In this document: positions 23,458 through 33,850 of the stretch, in pieces
How the letters are laid out: each line of letters opens with the position of its first letter
Position numbering within the stretch: position 1 is the stretch's first letter
From: UBA10649 sp965278965
Lineage (GTDB): Bacteria > Actinomycetota > Actinomycetes > S36-B12
Direction of reading: 5' to 3'
Assembly (NCBI GenBank): GCA_965278965.1
Contig: OZ257127.1
Span: 1,488,001-1,552,000, forward strand
Length of the DNA stretch: 64,000 bases
Program-made: the position numbers and the translations under genes
Notes under the pieces: model-generated
What the model was told of the DNA's origin: nothing
Database searches by the model: none
What the model saw: the letters and a program-made list of their open reading frames with translations, nothing else

Positions 23458-24224
23458 GGGATCGGGACCGTCGGTATGGCCGCAGCGAGGCGACGGGTGT
23501 ACTCGTCCTTCGGGGATCGGAACAGCTCGACGGGATCGCCCGCCTCTACTACCGCACCCCGGTACATGACCGCGACGCGGTTGCACAGCTGCTGGACGAT
23601 GCCGAGGTCGTGGCTGATGAACAGGACCGTCAGGTCCAGATCTCGCTGGAGGGACATGAGGAGGTTCAGCACTTGGCCGCGCATGGAGACGTCGAGCGCG
23701 CTCACGGGCTCGTCGGCGACCAGGACGCGCGGGCCGACTGCGAGCGCGCGCGCGATGGCAGCACGTTGACGCTGTCCTCCCGAGAGCTCATGCGGGTACT
23801 TGGTCGCGTAGGAGGTAGGCAGGCCAACCATCTCGAGCATGCGCGCGGCCGTCCGCGTGGCAGGCTCGTTGCTGTCACCGCGGAAGACGCCTTCCGTCAC
23901 GATCGACCCGATCCTCATCCGAGGATCCATGGACGAGTAGGGATCCTGGAACACGACCTGGACCATCCGCCGGTAGCTCGCACGAGCGCTACGCCCGGCC
24001 TCCCATGGGTCGATACCGTCGACGCTCACGGCGCCGGAGGTAGGCCGCGTCAGGCGCAGGAGTGCGCGAGCGACCGTCGTCTTCCCACTCCCGCTCTCTC
24101 CGACGATCCCGAAGACCTCCCCGGCCTCCACCTCGAACGACACGTCATCGACTGCGACCCGGTGCTCGCCTTTGTCCAGCGGATACACCTTGCGAAGCGC
24201 CCGAACGCTGACCAAGGCCGTCAT
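23454..24224 (-). CDS. Peptide-type ABC transporter ATPase (OppF/DppF-like)
   Basis: A 256-residue ATPase: Walker A GESGSGKTT (42-50), Q-loop FQDP, signature LSGGQRQR, Walker B VLVADEPVSALD, switch His in FISHDLG. The C-terminal extension (SPKDEYTRRLAAAIP) is that of the oligopeptide/dipeptide family, though shorter than usual. The start ATG 24224 overlaps the stop of the other ATPase (ATGA). It couples ATP hydrolysis to import by the permeases encoded upstream. Confidence 0.9.
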   Translation of the reverse strand: MTALVSVRALRKVYPLDKGEHRVAVDDVSFEVEAGEVFGIVGESGSGKTTVARALLRLTRPTSGAVSVDGIDPWEAGRSARASYRRMVQVVFQDPYSSMDPRMRIGSIVTEGVFRGDSNEPATRTAARMLEMVGLPTSYATKYPHELSGGQRQRAAIARALAVGPRVLVADEPVSALDVSMRGQVLNLLMSLQRDLDLTVLFISHDLGIVQQLCNRVAVMYRGAVVEAGDPVELFRSPKDEYTRRLAAAIPTVPIP

Positions 24225-25201
24225 CGACTCTGCGCCTCTCCTGCGTGGACGCATCGGACCTCCCGGCCCGACGGGCCGATGTCGATCACGGGGTGGTGTT
24301 CGCACTCCGCAGTCGCCAGAGCACACCGCGGCGCGAAGCGGCAGCCCGACGGCCAACCGCCCGGCTCGGGCACCGACCCGGCGATGAACCCGAACGGCTC
24401 GCCCGCCGCCTTGATCTGAGCGCTGTCGATCAGACCGACCGTGTACGGATGCTGGGGGGCGCGGAAGAGGTCGGCCGTTGCAGCCAGCTCCACGAGCTCC
24501 CCGGCGTACAGCACGGCGACCCGGTCGGCGATCGAGGCGACGACGCCGAGGTCGTGGGAGATCCACAGGACGCTCATGCCCATCTCCCGCTGGAGCCTCC
24601 CGACGAGCTCCACGATCGAGGCCTGCGTCGTGACGTCGAGAGCGGTGGTCGGCTCGTCCGCGATGAGGATCCGAGGCTCCATCACGAGCGCGGCCGCGAT
24701 CATGACGCGCTGGCGAAGGCCTCCCGAAAGCTCGTGCGGGTAGGCATCGAAGCGCTGCGCCGGATCAGGGATGCCGACGTGTTCCATCACTTCCAGCGCC
24801 CGATCCCGGGCTGCCCGTCGACCAACGTCCCGGTGGGCCCGGATCGTGTCGACGATCTGGCTGCCAACGCTGAAGCACGGGTCCAGGCTGGTCATGGGGT
24901 CCTGGAAGACCATCGATACCTGTGATCCGCGGATGTTGTGCCAATCCGACTCGGACAGCTGCTCGGTCGGATGACCAAAGACGCTGAGTGTCCCGCCCGT
25001 CTGGGTGACGCCCGTGGGAAGGAGTCCCAGGCACGCGATTGCGGAGAGACTCTTACCCGATCCGCTCTCTCCGACTAGGGCCAGGATCTCACCAGCGTGC
25101 ACGTCGAGGGTGAGGTCCGTGACGAGCGGCTGCGACCCTCCGCCAGAGGGGCGGGCGAGCGAGAAGCCGCGGAAGGACACCGCGATCTCGGATGCGTCCA
25201 T
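24221..25201 (-). CDS. Peptide-type ABC transporter ATPase (OppD/DppD-like)
   Basis: A 326-residue ATPase with Walker A GESGSGKS, signature LSGGLRQRV, Walker B ILIADEPTTALD and the C-terminal GCRFAPRCALATAECEHH extension with cysteines, which in OppD-type ATPases can carry an iron-sulfur cluster. ATG 25201 follows AGGAGG by five bases. It pairs with the second ATPase to drive the importer. Confidence 0.9.
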   Translation of the reverse strand: MDASEIAVSFRGFSLARPSGGGSQPLVTDLTLDVHAGEILALVGESGSGKSLSAIACLGLLPTGVTQTGGTLSVFGHPTEQLSESDWHNIRGSQVSMVFQDPMTSLDPCFSVGSQIVDTIRAHRDVGRRAARDRALEVMEHVGIPDPAQRFDAYPHELSGGLRQRVMIAAALVMEPRILIADEPTTALDVTTQASIVELVGRLQREMGMSVLWISHDLGVVASIADRVAVLYAGELVELAATADLFRAPQHPYTVGLIDSAQIKAAGEPFGFIAGSVPEPGGWPSGCRFAPRCALATAECEHHPVIDIGPSGREVRCVHAGEAQSR

Positions 25202-26082
25202 CACGACCTCCTCCGCCTCGGATCGAAGTAGTCGCGCAACTGGTCACTGACACTGTTGAGGAGAAGGACGAGCGCCGTCAGCAGACCACCTGCAAGCACG
25301 ATCGGCCACCAGGTCGTCGACAGGTAGTCACGTCCCTGCGCCAGGATCGCGCCGAGGCTCGGGATCGGCGGCTGCGCACCGAGCCCCAGGAACGCAAGGC
25401 CGGCCTCAGCCACGATCGCCGTCGCCACGAAGAAGACGGACATCACCAGGGTCAGCGGAAGGAGGTTCGGCACAAGGTGTCGCACGCTGATCCACACGCG
25501 TGAACGACCGAGCACCTGGGCCGCGGCGATGTACTCACGTTCGCGCAGGACGAGCACTTCCCCTCGCACGATCCGGGCAAAGCTCGCCCAGCCGGTCAGC
25601 GCGAGCGCGAGGACCACTGCAGGGAGACCCGGACCCAGCCAACCGGCGAACACGACGGCGAGCAGGATCGCCGGGAAGGCCCAGGTGAGGTCGATCGCGA
25701 CGTTCGTCGTCAGGTCGGCTGCCCGGCCGAAGAAGCCTCCCACGACTCCGACGACCAACCCGAGCGTGATGGACAAGAACGCGACGCCGATCCCGACCAG
25801 CACCGAGACGCCCAGGCCCGCGAGCAGCCGCCACATCATGTCTCGGCCGAGGTTGTCGGTACCCAAGAGGTGCCCGGAGGCGGCGGGTGCAGCGAACGTC
25901 GTCCGGAGGTCCTGATCGGTCCACAACGAGCGCAGCGAAGGAATCAGGAGCACAGCGAGTCCGACGAGGCTCGCGGCGGCGAACAGCGCGACCCCGATCC
26001 ACGATCCAACGGCGACTCCCGCGATTCGCCCGGGCCGTCGACGCGGCGGCGCGTCCGCGCGAACCCCGGTCACGTCCGCCAT
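25201..26082 (-). CDS. Peptide-type ABC permease (OppC/DppC-like)
   Basis: A 293-residue membrane protein with about six helices. The DppC N-terminal helix is followed by the periplasmic stretch HLLGTDNLGRDMMWRLLAG, a hallmark of this permease type, and the EAA-like coupling loop EREYIAAAQVLGRSRVWISVRHLVPN. ATG 26082 or GTG 26085 may start it. It forms the channel with the DppB-like permease. Confidence 0.9.
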   Translation of the reverse strand: MADVTGVRADAPPRRRPGRIAGVAVGSWIGVALFAAASLVGLAVLLIPSLRSLWTDQDLRTTFAAPAASGHLLGTDNLGRDMMWRLLAGLGVSVLVGIGVAFLSITLGLVVGVVGGFFGRAADLTTNVAIDLTWAFPAILLAVVFAGWLGPGLPAVVLALALTGWASFARIVRGEVLVLREREYIAAAQVLGRSRVWISVRHLVPNLLPLTLVMSVFFVATAIVAEAGLAFLGLGAQPPIPSLGAILAQGRDYLSTTWWPIVLAGGLLTALVLLLNSVSDQLRDYFDPRRRRS

Positions 26083-27017
26083 CACTTCACCACCATGCTC
26101 TCGGCCCGAACCCGGGGATCAACCCAGCGCAGCACCAGGTCCCCGACCGTGCTCGCGATCACGACGACGAAAGCGAGCAGGAGCGCCAACGCCGAAGCGA
26201 CGGGGTAGTCGCGCCGCAGGATGCTCTGAACGAGCTGGGATCCCATTCCGGGCCAACGGAAGATCACTTCGACGATCAACGTGTATCCGAGGAGCGTGCG
26301 GACCTGGACCGCCCCCAGCGAGACCACCGGTGACAGCGAGTTGCGCAGGACGTGGCGCCAGTTGATGCGGCGGGCTCGGACGCCTCGGGCTCGGAGCGTC
26401 CGCGTGAAGTCGGCGCCCAGCTGTTCCGCGACGGCCGTCCGGGTGACTCGAGTCGTCAGGGCCCACGGCTCGGCGGCGAGCACCAGCGCGGGCAGCACGA
26501 GGCTGAGTGGCCCGCTCGAACCCGAGACCGGAAGGAGACGCCACTGCACGCCGAGAAGGAGAACCAGCAGGAGGGCGAGCACGAAGTTCGGGATCGCCAT
26601 GAACGCACTCGAGGCGAACCTCACAGACCGGTCGAACCAGCCGCCTTGACGGAGCGCGGCCAGCATTCCAGCCGGAACTCCGAAGCCGAAGGCGATCACG
26701 AACGCAGCCGCCGCGAGCATGACCGTGTATCCCGCCGCTGCGGCGATCAGGTCGACCACCGGTTTGCGGTCGAACAGGGACGTGCCGAAGTCACCGGTCA
26801 GCAGGCCGCCCATGTAGCTGAGGTACTGCTGATAGATGGGGAGGTTCAACCCCAGCTCTTCCTTGTACTGCTCGATCACCTCTGGGGGCGTCCGTGCCGG
26901 GTCCAGGATGCTCGTGATCGCGCTGCCCGGTGCGATCCTCAGCGCGGCGAAGGTGACGATCGAGGCGAGGAGCATGACGAGCGCCGCGTACCCGAGCCGC
27001 TTGACGACGTAGGTCAC
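26082..27017 (-). CDS. Peptide-type ABC permease (OppB/DppB-like)
   Basis: A 311-residue membrane protein. It begins MTYVVKRLGYAALVMLLASIVTFAALRIAPGSA, the DppB start, and has GLNLPIYQQYLSYMGGLLTGDFGTSL and the coupling loop GADFTRTLRARGVRARRINWRHVLRNS. It overlaps the DppC-like gene at its 3' end and follows the binding protein gene by 65 bases. Confidence 0.92.
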   Translation of the reverse strand: MTYVVKRLGYAALVMLLASIVTFAALRIAPGSAITSILDPARTPPEVIEQYKEELGLNLPIYQQYLSYMGGLLTGDFGTSLFDRKPVVDLIAAAAGYTVMLAAAAFVIAFGFGVPAGMLAALRQGGWFDRSVRFASSAFMAIPNFVLALLLVLLLGVQWRLLPVSGSSGPLSLVLPALVLAAEPWALTTRVTRTAVAEQLGADFTRTLRARGVRARRINWRHVLRNSLSPVVSLGAVQVRTLLGYTLIVEVIFRWPGMGSQLVQSILRRDYPVASALALLLAFVVVIASTVGDLVLRWVDPRVRAESMVVK

Positions 27018-27082
27018 CCAAGCGCTCCTTTCGTGGGCTCGACCACACGTCCGTCGTCATCTCGCATCGTCGAACGTAGTCC

Positions 27083-28774
27083 TCAGACCGCGAGCCACAC
27101 GTCGTTGTAGAACGGGTACAGGTTCGCCTGGTTCGGGTGCCATCCCATCACGTTCGTCCGGTTCACCCAGATCGTGTTCGGTGTGTAGAGCGGGATCAAC
27201 GGCAGGCTGCGGGCAAACACCTCCTGAACGGTGTAGGCGGCAGCCTTGAGCTCCTCTGTCGTGGCGGCGTTCTGCCACGTCGCAAACGCCGCGTTCACCT
27301 CGTCGAGCACGGGGCTCTGAGGCTGGTAGAACTGGACGAAGAGAGAGACGACGTCGATCGGGCTCGACCACAGCCACTTGAACGCATATGACGTGAGCTC
27401 GTTCGTGAGCTGGGGGAAGAATGCAGCAGCGTCGAGCGGCTCGGCCTTCATCTCGACGCCAACCTGCTTGAGCATCTCGACGACGGCCTGCATCACCTGG
27501 ACCTCGACGTTGTCCTGCAGCTGCGTCGTCGTGAAGGACAGCTTCTTGCCGGCCTTCTCTCGAATCCCATCGGAGCCGATCGTCCAGCCCGCTTCGTCGA
27601 GAAGCTTCCCCGCCGCTGCCGGGTCGTACTGGTTGTACTGCTCGACCGCCGGGTTGTACCAGGCCCAGCCCGGCATGACGGGGCCGTACGTTGCAGCAGC
27701 ATGGCCGAGGAAGATCGACTGAACGATGCCCTCCCGGTCGATCGCCTGTGAGATCGCCTGCCGCACGCGCGGGTCGTCGAAGCCGAGCGAGGAGTCCCCC
27801 ACGTTCACCGACAGGAAGAAGTTCGACAGCTCCTGGAACTCCTGGACGACAAGGTCAGGGTTGGACTTCAGCCGATCGACGTCCTGCGGCGGCGGGTTCT
27901 TCACCGCGTCGACGTTGCCCGTCTCGACCTCTGGAGCGCGCTGCGAGGCCTCAGTGATCGACACCCATGTGATTCCGTCCAGGTAGGCCTGGCCCTTGTT
28001 GGAGAAGAAGGGCGTGACAGATCCCGGGTACTTGTCCCACTTCTTCGCCTTCACCTCCTGCGGTGCGAACGACTCCAGGACGAAGGGGCCAGTCCCATCC
28101 ACGACCTCTGACCCGTAGGTGTCGCCGGCCTTCTCGCGGGCAGCGGGGTTCAGGATGTAGGAGTACTCCGTCGCCACGGTCTCCTGGAAGGCGGCGAACG
28201 GGTGGGACGTAGCGCACACGATCAGCTGTCCGTCGGCCTTCACGGAGGTCACCGGGCCCCAGAAAGGCGAGTTCTGGCCCGTCTCCGGGTCGCGGAACAA
28301 GTCGAAGTCGGCCACGACCACGTCGGGAGTGCAGGCCGCGCCGGAGTGGAACGTCAGTCCTTCACGAAGCGTGAACGTCCAGGCCTTCTCGTCGTTGGCG
28401 AACGAGCTCGCGAGCATGGGCACGATGGTCCCTTGCGGATCCCGAACGACAAGTGCCTCGTAGAACGCGTTGAAGCTCGGGTCCGCCCACGCGTTCCGCA
28501 CCGGGTCCGGAGGTGTCGGCGCTCGGTCGTATCCCTCGCGGAAGGTTCCGCCCGACACCGGCTGAGCTGTGGGCGACGCACCGGTTGCCGCCGCCGTCCC
28601 AGCCGCGGACGATCCCGTCGTGCTGGCCTCAGACGAGCAGGCGGCGAGCATCTGTCCCGCTGCGGCGGCACCCACTCCAAGTGCCGCTGCGCGGACGAGG
28701 AATCCACGCCGGCTCAGGTGACCCTTGATGTACGCGTTGAGGTGCGCGCCTACTTCGTTGTTCGCGTCGCCCAT
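27083..28774 (-). CDS. Tat-exported ABC substrate-binding lipoprotein, family 5
   Basis: A 563-residue binding protein. The N-terminus contains SRRGFLVRAAALGVGAAAAGQMLAAC: a twin-arginine motif at R22-R23 and a lipobox Cys at 46, so it is folded in the cytoplasm, exported by Tat and lipid-anchored. The SBP_bac_5 domain spans about 75-563. It is the first gene of the transporter operon, directly behind the promoter with an embedded LacI-type operator. It binds the unknown imported compound (peptide-like or amide-like in this family). Confidence 0.9.
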   Translation of the reverse strand: MGDANNEVGAHLNAYIKGHLSRRGFLVRAAALGVGAAAAGQMLAACSSEASTTGSSAAGTAAATGASPTAQPVSGGTFREGYDRAPTPPDPVRNAWADPSFNAFYEALVVRDPQGTIVPMLASSFANDEKAWTFTLREGLTFHSGAACTPDVVVADFDLFRDPETGQNSPFWGPVTSVKADGQLIVCATSHPFAAFQETVATEYSYILNPAAREKAGDTYGSEVVDGTGPFVLESFAPQEVKAKKWDKYPGSVTPFFSNKGQAYLDGITWVSITEASQRAPEVETGNVDAVKNPPPQDVDRLKSNPDLVVQEFQELSNFFLSVNVGDSSLGFDDPRVRQAISQAIDREGIVQSIFLGHAAATYGPVMPGWAWYNPAVEQYNQYDPAAAGKLLDEAGWTIGSDGIREKAGKKLSFTTTQLQDNVEVQVMQAVVEMLKQVGVEMKAEPLDAAAFFPQLTNELTSYAFKWLWSSPIDVVSLFVQFYQPQSPVLDEVNAAFATWQNAATTEELKAAAYTVQEVFARSLPLIPLYTPNTIWVNRTNVMGWHPNQANLYPFYNDVWLAV

Positions 28775-28827
28775 GTCTCACTCCACGTTGCGATGGGATG
28801 CTGGCGACCGGAGGCCGGCCCGATCGG

Positions 28828-28856
28828 ATACTAAGACAAGCGCTTGTTCTCGTCAA
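28828..28856 (-). promoter_or_regulatory. SigA-type promoter with embedded LacI operator
   Basis: On the minus strand -35 TTGACG (28856-28851) is followed by exactly 17 bases and -10 TAGTAT (28833-28828), 54 bases upstream of the binding-protein start. The 17-base spacer contains AGAACAAGCGCTTGT, including the perfect palindrome ACAAGCGCTTGT. A repressor bound here would block RNA polymerase directly. Confidence 0.8.
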
Positions 28857-29001
28857 GGGACTCGTTCCGGCGACGGCAGGCGGCGTGCGGCATCGAGGGA
28901 CCGCCCCGGGTCGGCCGACAGGTTTGACCACCCGACGGCATAGAAGCAGCGCCTAGCGAACGACGTCGTGGCGCACCCCGTGCGCTCGGCAGCGGCCCAT
29001 C

Positions 29002-29880
29002 TCAGCTGGTGATGTCCTTCTGGCCGAAGCGCGCCCAGGCGAGGCTGAGGAACACGACGACATACGCCAGCGCAACAAGGAGCCCCCGGCTCATCTGCTC
29101 CCAGAACACGGGCTCACGGAACAGGTCGGCGAAGGCCGGCCAGTAGTGGACGAGCAGATACGGGTGGATCCACTCGACCTGTGAGATGCCGTCGAGGATC
29201 CACATCGCCGTCGAGACGACCGTCACGGAGATCATCACGGCGATCGGCTGCTCCGTCAGCGTCGAGACGAACAGGCCGACCGCCGCGAGGGCTGACAGAC
29301 CGACGGCGACGTACAGGCACGCGACCAGAAGCCGAAGGAGCCCGTCAGCCAGCGGCACCTGCGCACCCGACAACAGCGTCACCGGTCCTAGGCCGAACAG
29401 GATCCCGCCGATGACCACGCCCGTCACGGCGACCACCGCCGCGCCGATCGCACTACCGATGACGAGCGACGCGTACTTCACCGCCAGCAGGCGCGTCCGC
29501 GACACCGGGACCGTCAACAGGTAACGCAACGTGCCCGTGTTCGCCTCGCCGGCGATCGCGTCTCCGGACAAGATCGCCACTGCGAGGGGCAGGAACAACG
29601 CGATCTCCACCGTCAGCGCCGCCAGCGCGACGAAGATCCCGTTCGAGGCCGCCGCCGTGAGGAAGTCGCCTCCTCGCCCACGTCCACCACCGGACGCTCG
29701 CACCGCGACCGCAAGCAGGATCGGGACGGCCGCAAGGACGAGCAGTCCGGCCTGGTTGCGCCGACGACCCGTGACCAGCCGGAGCTCGGACCGCAGCAGT
29801 CGCAGCCCCGCACGCGCACCGCCAGCCGGGCGGCCAAGGGCAGCCGGGCCGGCGGCCGACACGACGTCACTCGCCGACAT
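29002..29880 (-). CDS. ABC-2 family exporter permease
   Basis: A 292-residue membrane protein with about six helices. LLRSELRLVTGRRRNQAG precedes the first helix; SGDAIAGEANTGTLRYLLTVPVSRTRLLAVKYASLV is the ABC-2 amphipathic-helix/turn pattern. It partners the ATPase encoded immediately upstream (14-base overlap). Substrate unknown; such exporters move drugs, lipids or peptides. Confidence 0.87.
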   Translation of the reverse strand: MSASDVVSAAGPAALGRPAGGARAGLRLLRSELRLVTGRRRNQAGLLVLAAVPILLAVAVRASGGGRGRGGDFLTAAASNGIFVALAALTVEIALFLPLAVAILSGDAIAGEANTGTLRYLLTVPVSRTRLLAVKYASLVIGSAIGAAVVAVTGVVIGGILFGLGPVTLLSGAQVPLADGLLRLLVACLYVAVGLSALAAVGLFVSTLTEQPIAVMISVTVVSTAMWILDGISQVEWIHPYLLVHYWPAFADLFREPVFWEQMSRGLLVALAYVVVFLSLAWARFGQKDITS

Positions 29881-30799
29881 CGAATCCCTCCCCGGTCAGC
29901 GATACAAACAGGTCCTCAAGGCTCGGCCGACGCACCGCGAACCCCCGCACGCCCACCCCGGCGGCAACCAGCTCCGCCACGACTCGCTCCGGCTCGATGT
30001 CGCCGGCGTCCGCGCGGACACCCGTCGCCGTCACCTGGACACCCGCGAGCCCGAGCCCGACCAGCGCGGCGCAGGCTGCGTCGGGATCGCCGGTCTCGAC
30101 CTCGACCGATGCCGTGGCCCCGCTGCGCACCTGCGCGACGGTCCCCTGCGCGACCAGCCGCCCCGTCCGCATCACGCCGACGTGCGTGCACACCTGCTCC
30201 ACCTCGGACAGCAGGTGGCTGGAGACCAGCACTGTCGATCCCGCGTCGGCGAGGTCGGCGATGAGGTGCCGCACCTCCCGAGTGCCCTGCGGATCTAGCC
30301 CGTTCGTGGGCTCGTCGAGCACGAGCAGGTCCCGCGGCTGCAGAAGCGCGGCGGCGATCCCCAGCCGCTGGCGCATGCCGAGGGAGTACGCGCGGTAGCG
30401 CTTGCGCGCGGCGGAGAGCAGACCCACACGGTCGAGCGCGGCATCGATCCGGGCCTTCGACGTACGCGGGTCACCGGATGCCGACGCGGCATCAAGCCGC
30501 ACGAGGTTCGCCCGCCCCGACAGGTAGGGATGGAACGCCGGGCCTTCCACGAGCGAGCCGACACGTGGGAGCACCGCCGTCGTCCGCTCAGGGATCGACT
30601 GCCCCAGGACGGCGATCTCACCGGCGGTCGGCCGCACGAGGCCGAGCAACATGCGGATCGTCGTCGTCTTGCCCGAGCCGTTGGGACCGAGGAAGCCGAA
30701 CACCGAACCGGTCGGAACCTCCAGGTCGATGCCGTCGACCGCCGCGTGCGACCCGAAGCGCTTGACCAGCCCGACGGTCGCGACCGCGTGGTCCGTCAC
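29867..30799 (-). CDS. ABC exporter ATPase (CcmA/DrrA-like)
   Basis: A 310-residue ATPase: Walker A GPNGSGKTT (38-46), signature YSLGMRQRL, Walker B LLVLDEPTNGLDPQG, switch His in SSHLL. The C-terminal 80 residues (VEVETGDPDAACAALVGL ... PSLEDLFVSLTGEG) are the DrrA-type regulatory extension. It overlaps the permease downstream and the LolA-like gene upstream, so all three are made together. Confidence 0.92.
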   Translation of the reverse strand: MTDHAVATVGLVKRFGSHAAVDGIDLEVPTGSVFGFLGPNGSGKTTTIRMLLGLVRPTAGEIAVLGQSIPERTTAVLPRVGSLVEGPAFHPYLSGRANLVRLDAASASGDPRTSKARIDAALDRVGLLSAARKRYRAYSLGMRQRLGIAAALLQPRDLLVLDEPTNGLDPQGTREVRHLIADLADAGSTVLVSSHLLSEVEQVCTHVGVMRTGRLVAQGTVAQVRSGATASVEVETGDPDAACAALVGLGLAGVQVTATGVRADAGDIEPERVVAELVAAGVGVRGFAVRRPSLEDLFVSLTGEGFDVGE

Positions 30800-31908
30800 G
30801 TCGCGGCCAGCGCGGCTTCCAGCACCTTCGGTGTCACGGCGCCGACGGCCATGCGGCCGTCATCGGCGACGATCACGCTCACGAGTGCCCCGTCCAGCAC
30901 GTGGCCACTGCCCCACGACCCCGACACCGTCGGCAGCGCGTTCAGGACCTGCGCGAGCTGGTCGGGTGCGTCCTCGGTCGCGGCCGACATGCCTCCCCCG
31001 GGGGAACCCGGCAGCACGAGCACGCTCGTCCAGCCCTGTCCGACGACGGACGGCTGCGGCATCCCGGCGAGGTCCTTGCCGCCGTTGCGCGACCCCTTGT
31101 CGAGCTCGGTGACCGTCGCGCCGGGCGGCGGCGTGAAGGCGAAGACGCTCGCGTCCGGCGTGCTGAAGTCCACCGATGTGAACGCGACATCAATCGCCGG
31201 GTCCACGCTCTCGGTCGAGTAGACGCGCACGCTCAGGGGCACGTTGGTCTCGGCGTCGACGGCCAGGACGACGCGCCCGATGCGGGTGCCGTCCTGCTTC
31301 GGGGTCAGCACCAGCTCGTACACGGCGCGTCCGGCAACGGTGCTCGCGCCTGTCGTGGACACCGCCGTCGTCGGGTCGAGAGCGGAAAGCACGAGGTCGG
31401 CCGCCTCCTGCGGCGTCGACGGCATCCCGGTCGGGTCGATCGGCACGGACGGATTGTCGCCCGGCCCGCGGGCCGGCAGCGTCAGATGGCCGGCCTCGTT
31501 GTCCGCGCTCGACCACGTCCACACATCAGTGCCGCTGCGGATCACGTCGTACTCGTCGGTGTCGCCCATCAGCGCGACCCGCGTCCGGCCATCCCCGTCG
31601 GTCCACACCCGAGCGGTGTGGGTGCCCGACAGCAGCGCCGTCGGGCCGGACGACGAGCCGCCCATCGACGACGGCAGGGCCGGGAGCCCGAGGTCAGTGG
31701 TTATCGACACGGTCCCGGAGAGCGCGTGGGCCTGCGGGTGCTGGAGTGCGACCAGAAGCTCCTGCGGGGTCTTCGGCGGGAGCCCCGAGTCGGCGGTCGC
31801 GCCAGCCGCTCCCACGACAGCAGCGGCGATCACCACCCCGGCGACAGCGGGGACGGTCCAGCGCAGGCGAGGGCGGCGATCGAAGACGGTCACCTGTCCA
31901 TGATGCAT
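30796..31908 (-). CDS. LolA/DUF2092-like secreted or membrane-anchored protein
   Basis: A 370-residue protein with one N-terminal hydrophobic segment (TVPAVAGVVIAAAVVGAAGA) that is a signal anchor or peptide, followed by a LolA/LppX-like half-barrel: VALQHPQAHALSGTVSITTDLGLP, DGRTRVALMGDTDEYDVIRSGTDVWTWSSADN, and ADLVLSALDPTTAVSTTGASTVAGRAVYELVLTPK. The end overlaps the ABC ATPase by four bases. In Actinobacteria such proteins accompany ABC-2 exporters and probably bind the lipid or hydrophobic cargo. The start is uncertain (ATG 31908, GTG 31893 or 31923). Confidence 0.75.
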   Translation of the reverse strand: MHHGQVTVFDRRPRLRWTVPAVAGVVIAAAVVGAAGATADSGLPPKTPQELLVALQHPQAHALSGTVSITTDLGLPALPSSMGGSSSGPTALLSGTHTARVWTDGDGRTRVALMGDTDEYDVIRSGTDVWTWSSADNEAGHLTLPARGPGDNPSVPIDPTGMPSTPQEAADLVLSALDPTTAVSTTGASTVAGRAVYELVLTPKQDGTRIGRVVLAVDAETNVPLSVRVYSTESVDPAIDVAFTSVDFSTPDASVFAFTPPPGATVTELDKGSRNGGKDLAGMPQPSVVGQGWTSVLVLPGSPGGGMSAATEDAPDQLAQVLNALPTVSGSWGSGHVLDGALVSVIVADDGRMAVGAVTPKVLEAALAAT

Positions 31909-31957
31909 CGGCCCCCGGCACAAGGCCAGTCCGTGAGGACCGCGGCGGCGATCTGCC

Positions 31958-32170
31958 TCAGACGGCCTTGTCCTGCGCCGGGTCCGTCACGGGTTTCGGG
32001 CACATCGTGAAGGCGCGGCCGTCCTCACGGTGCACCTCATGGATGCTGAACCTCTGGCCGCAGTGCGGGCAGGCGAAATCGCGGTGAGTGTCGTGCTCCG
32101 GCCCGAACTCGGAGTGGTCGGCTGGGCCGAGGAAGTACCGAAGGAAGGTGGTGAACCGGGAGTCGGCCAT
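31958..32170 (-). CDS. Small zinc-ribbon-like protein
   Basis: A 70-residue protein (MADSRFTTFLRYFLG...) with CPHCGQ at about 35-40 and a later Cys in TMCPKP, plus several His, enough for one metal site. It lies 58 bases upstream of the pseudogene's 3' end. No function known. ATG 32170 is used; GTG 32176 is possible. Confidence 0.6.
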   Translation of the reverse strand: MADSRFTTFLRYFLGPADHSEFGPEHDTHRDFACPHCGQRFSIHEVHREDGRAFTMCPKPVTDPAQDKAV

Positions 32171-32227
32171 GCCCACGACGCTAGACCACCGCCGTTCGGG
32201 GCCGAATGGTCCCCTCGCGGCAGCGGC

Positions 32228-33590
<1,363 letters not shown>

Positions 33591-33637
33591 GCGGCCACTG
33601 TCTGCCCTGCGCGGCCGGAGGTCAATGGCGGAGGCGG

Positions 33638-33850
33638 TCAGCCGGCGAAGTCGAGCCCGCTCGCCGTGAGCGCCTCGCCGAGGATCCGTACCGCCTTGGG
33701 CCCGACGCCGTGCATCGCCAGCAGCTCGGACCTGCTCATCGCGGCGACCTGCGCGAGGGTCGTCACGCCGACGGCGTGCAGAGCAGAGCTAGCAGGGCGA
33801 CCGATCGGCGGGAGGTCGCTGCGCGGGCTCGGGGTGTCGTGTGTCGACAT
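33638..33850 (-). CDS. Helix-hairpin-helix (DUF4332-like) small protein
   Basis: A 70-residue protein: LPPIGRPASSALHAVGVTTLAQVAAMSRSELLAMHGVGPKAVRILGEALTASGL is a pair of helix-hairpin-helix elements like those of RNA polymerase alpha C-terminal domains and DUF4332, which contact DNA or RNA nonspecifically. ATG 33850 overlaps the stop of the upstream lipoprotein by one base. Role unknown. Confidence 0.7.
   Translation of the reverse strand: MSTHDTPSPRSDLPPIGRPASSALHAVGVTTLAQVAAMSRSELLAMHGVGPKAVRILGEALTASGLDFAG

Noticed and set aside
28857..29001. Possible small gene or RNA after the importer promoter
   Set aside because: No start with a ribosome site, no tRNA cloverleaf and no clear terminator; recorded as empty spacer.
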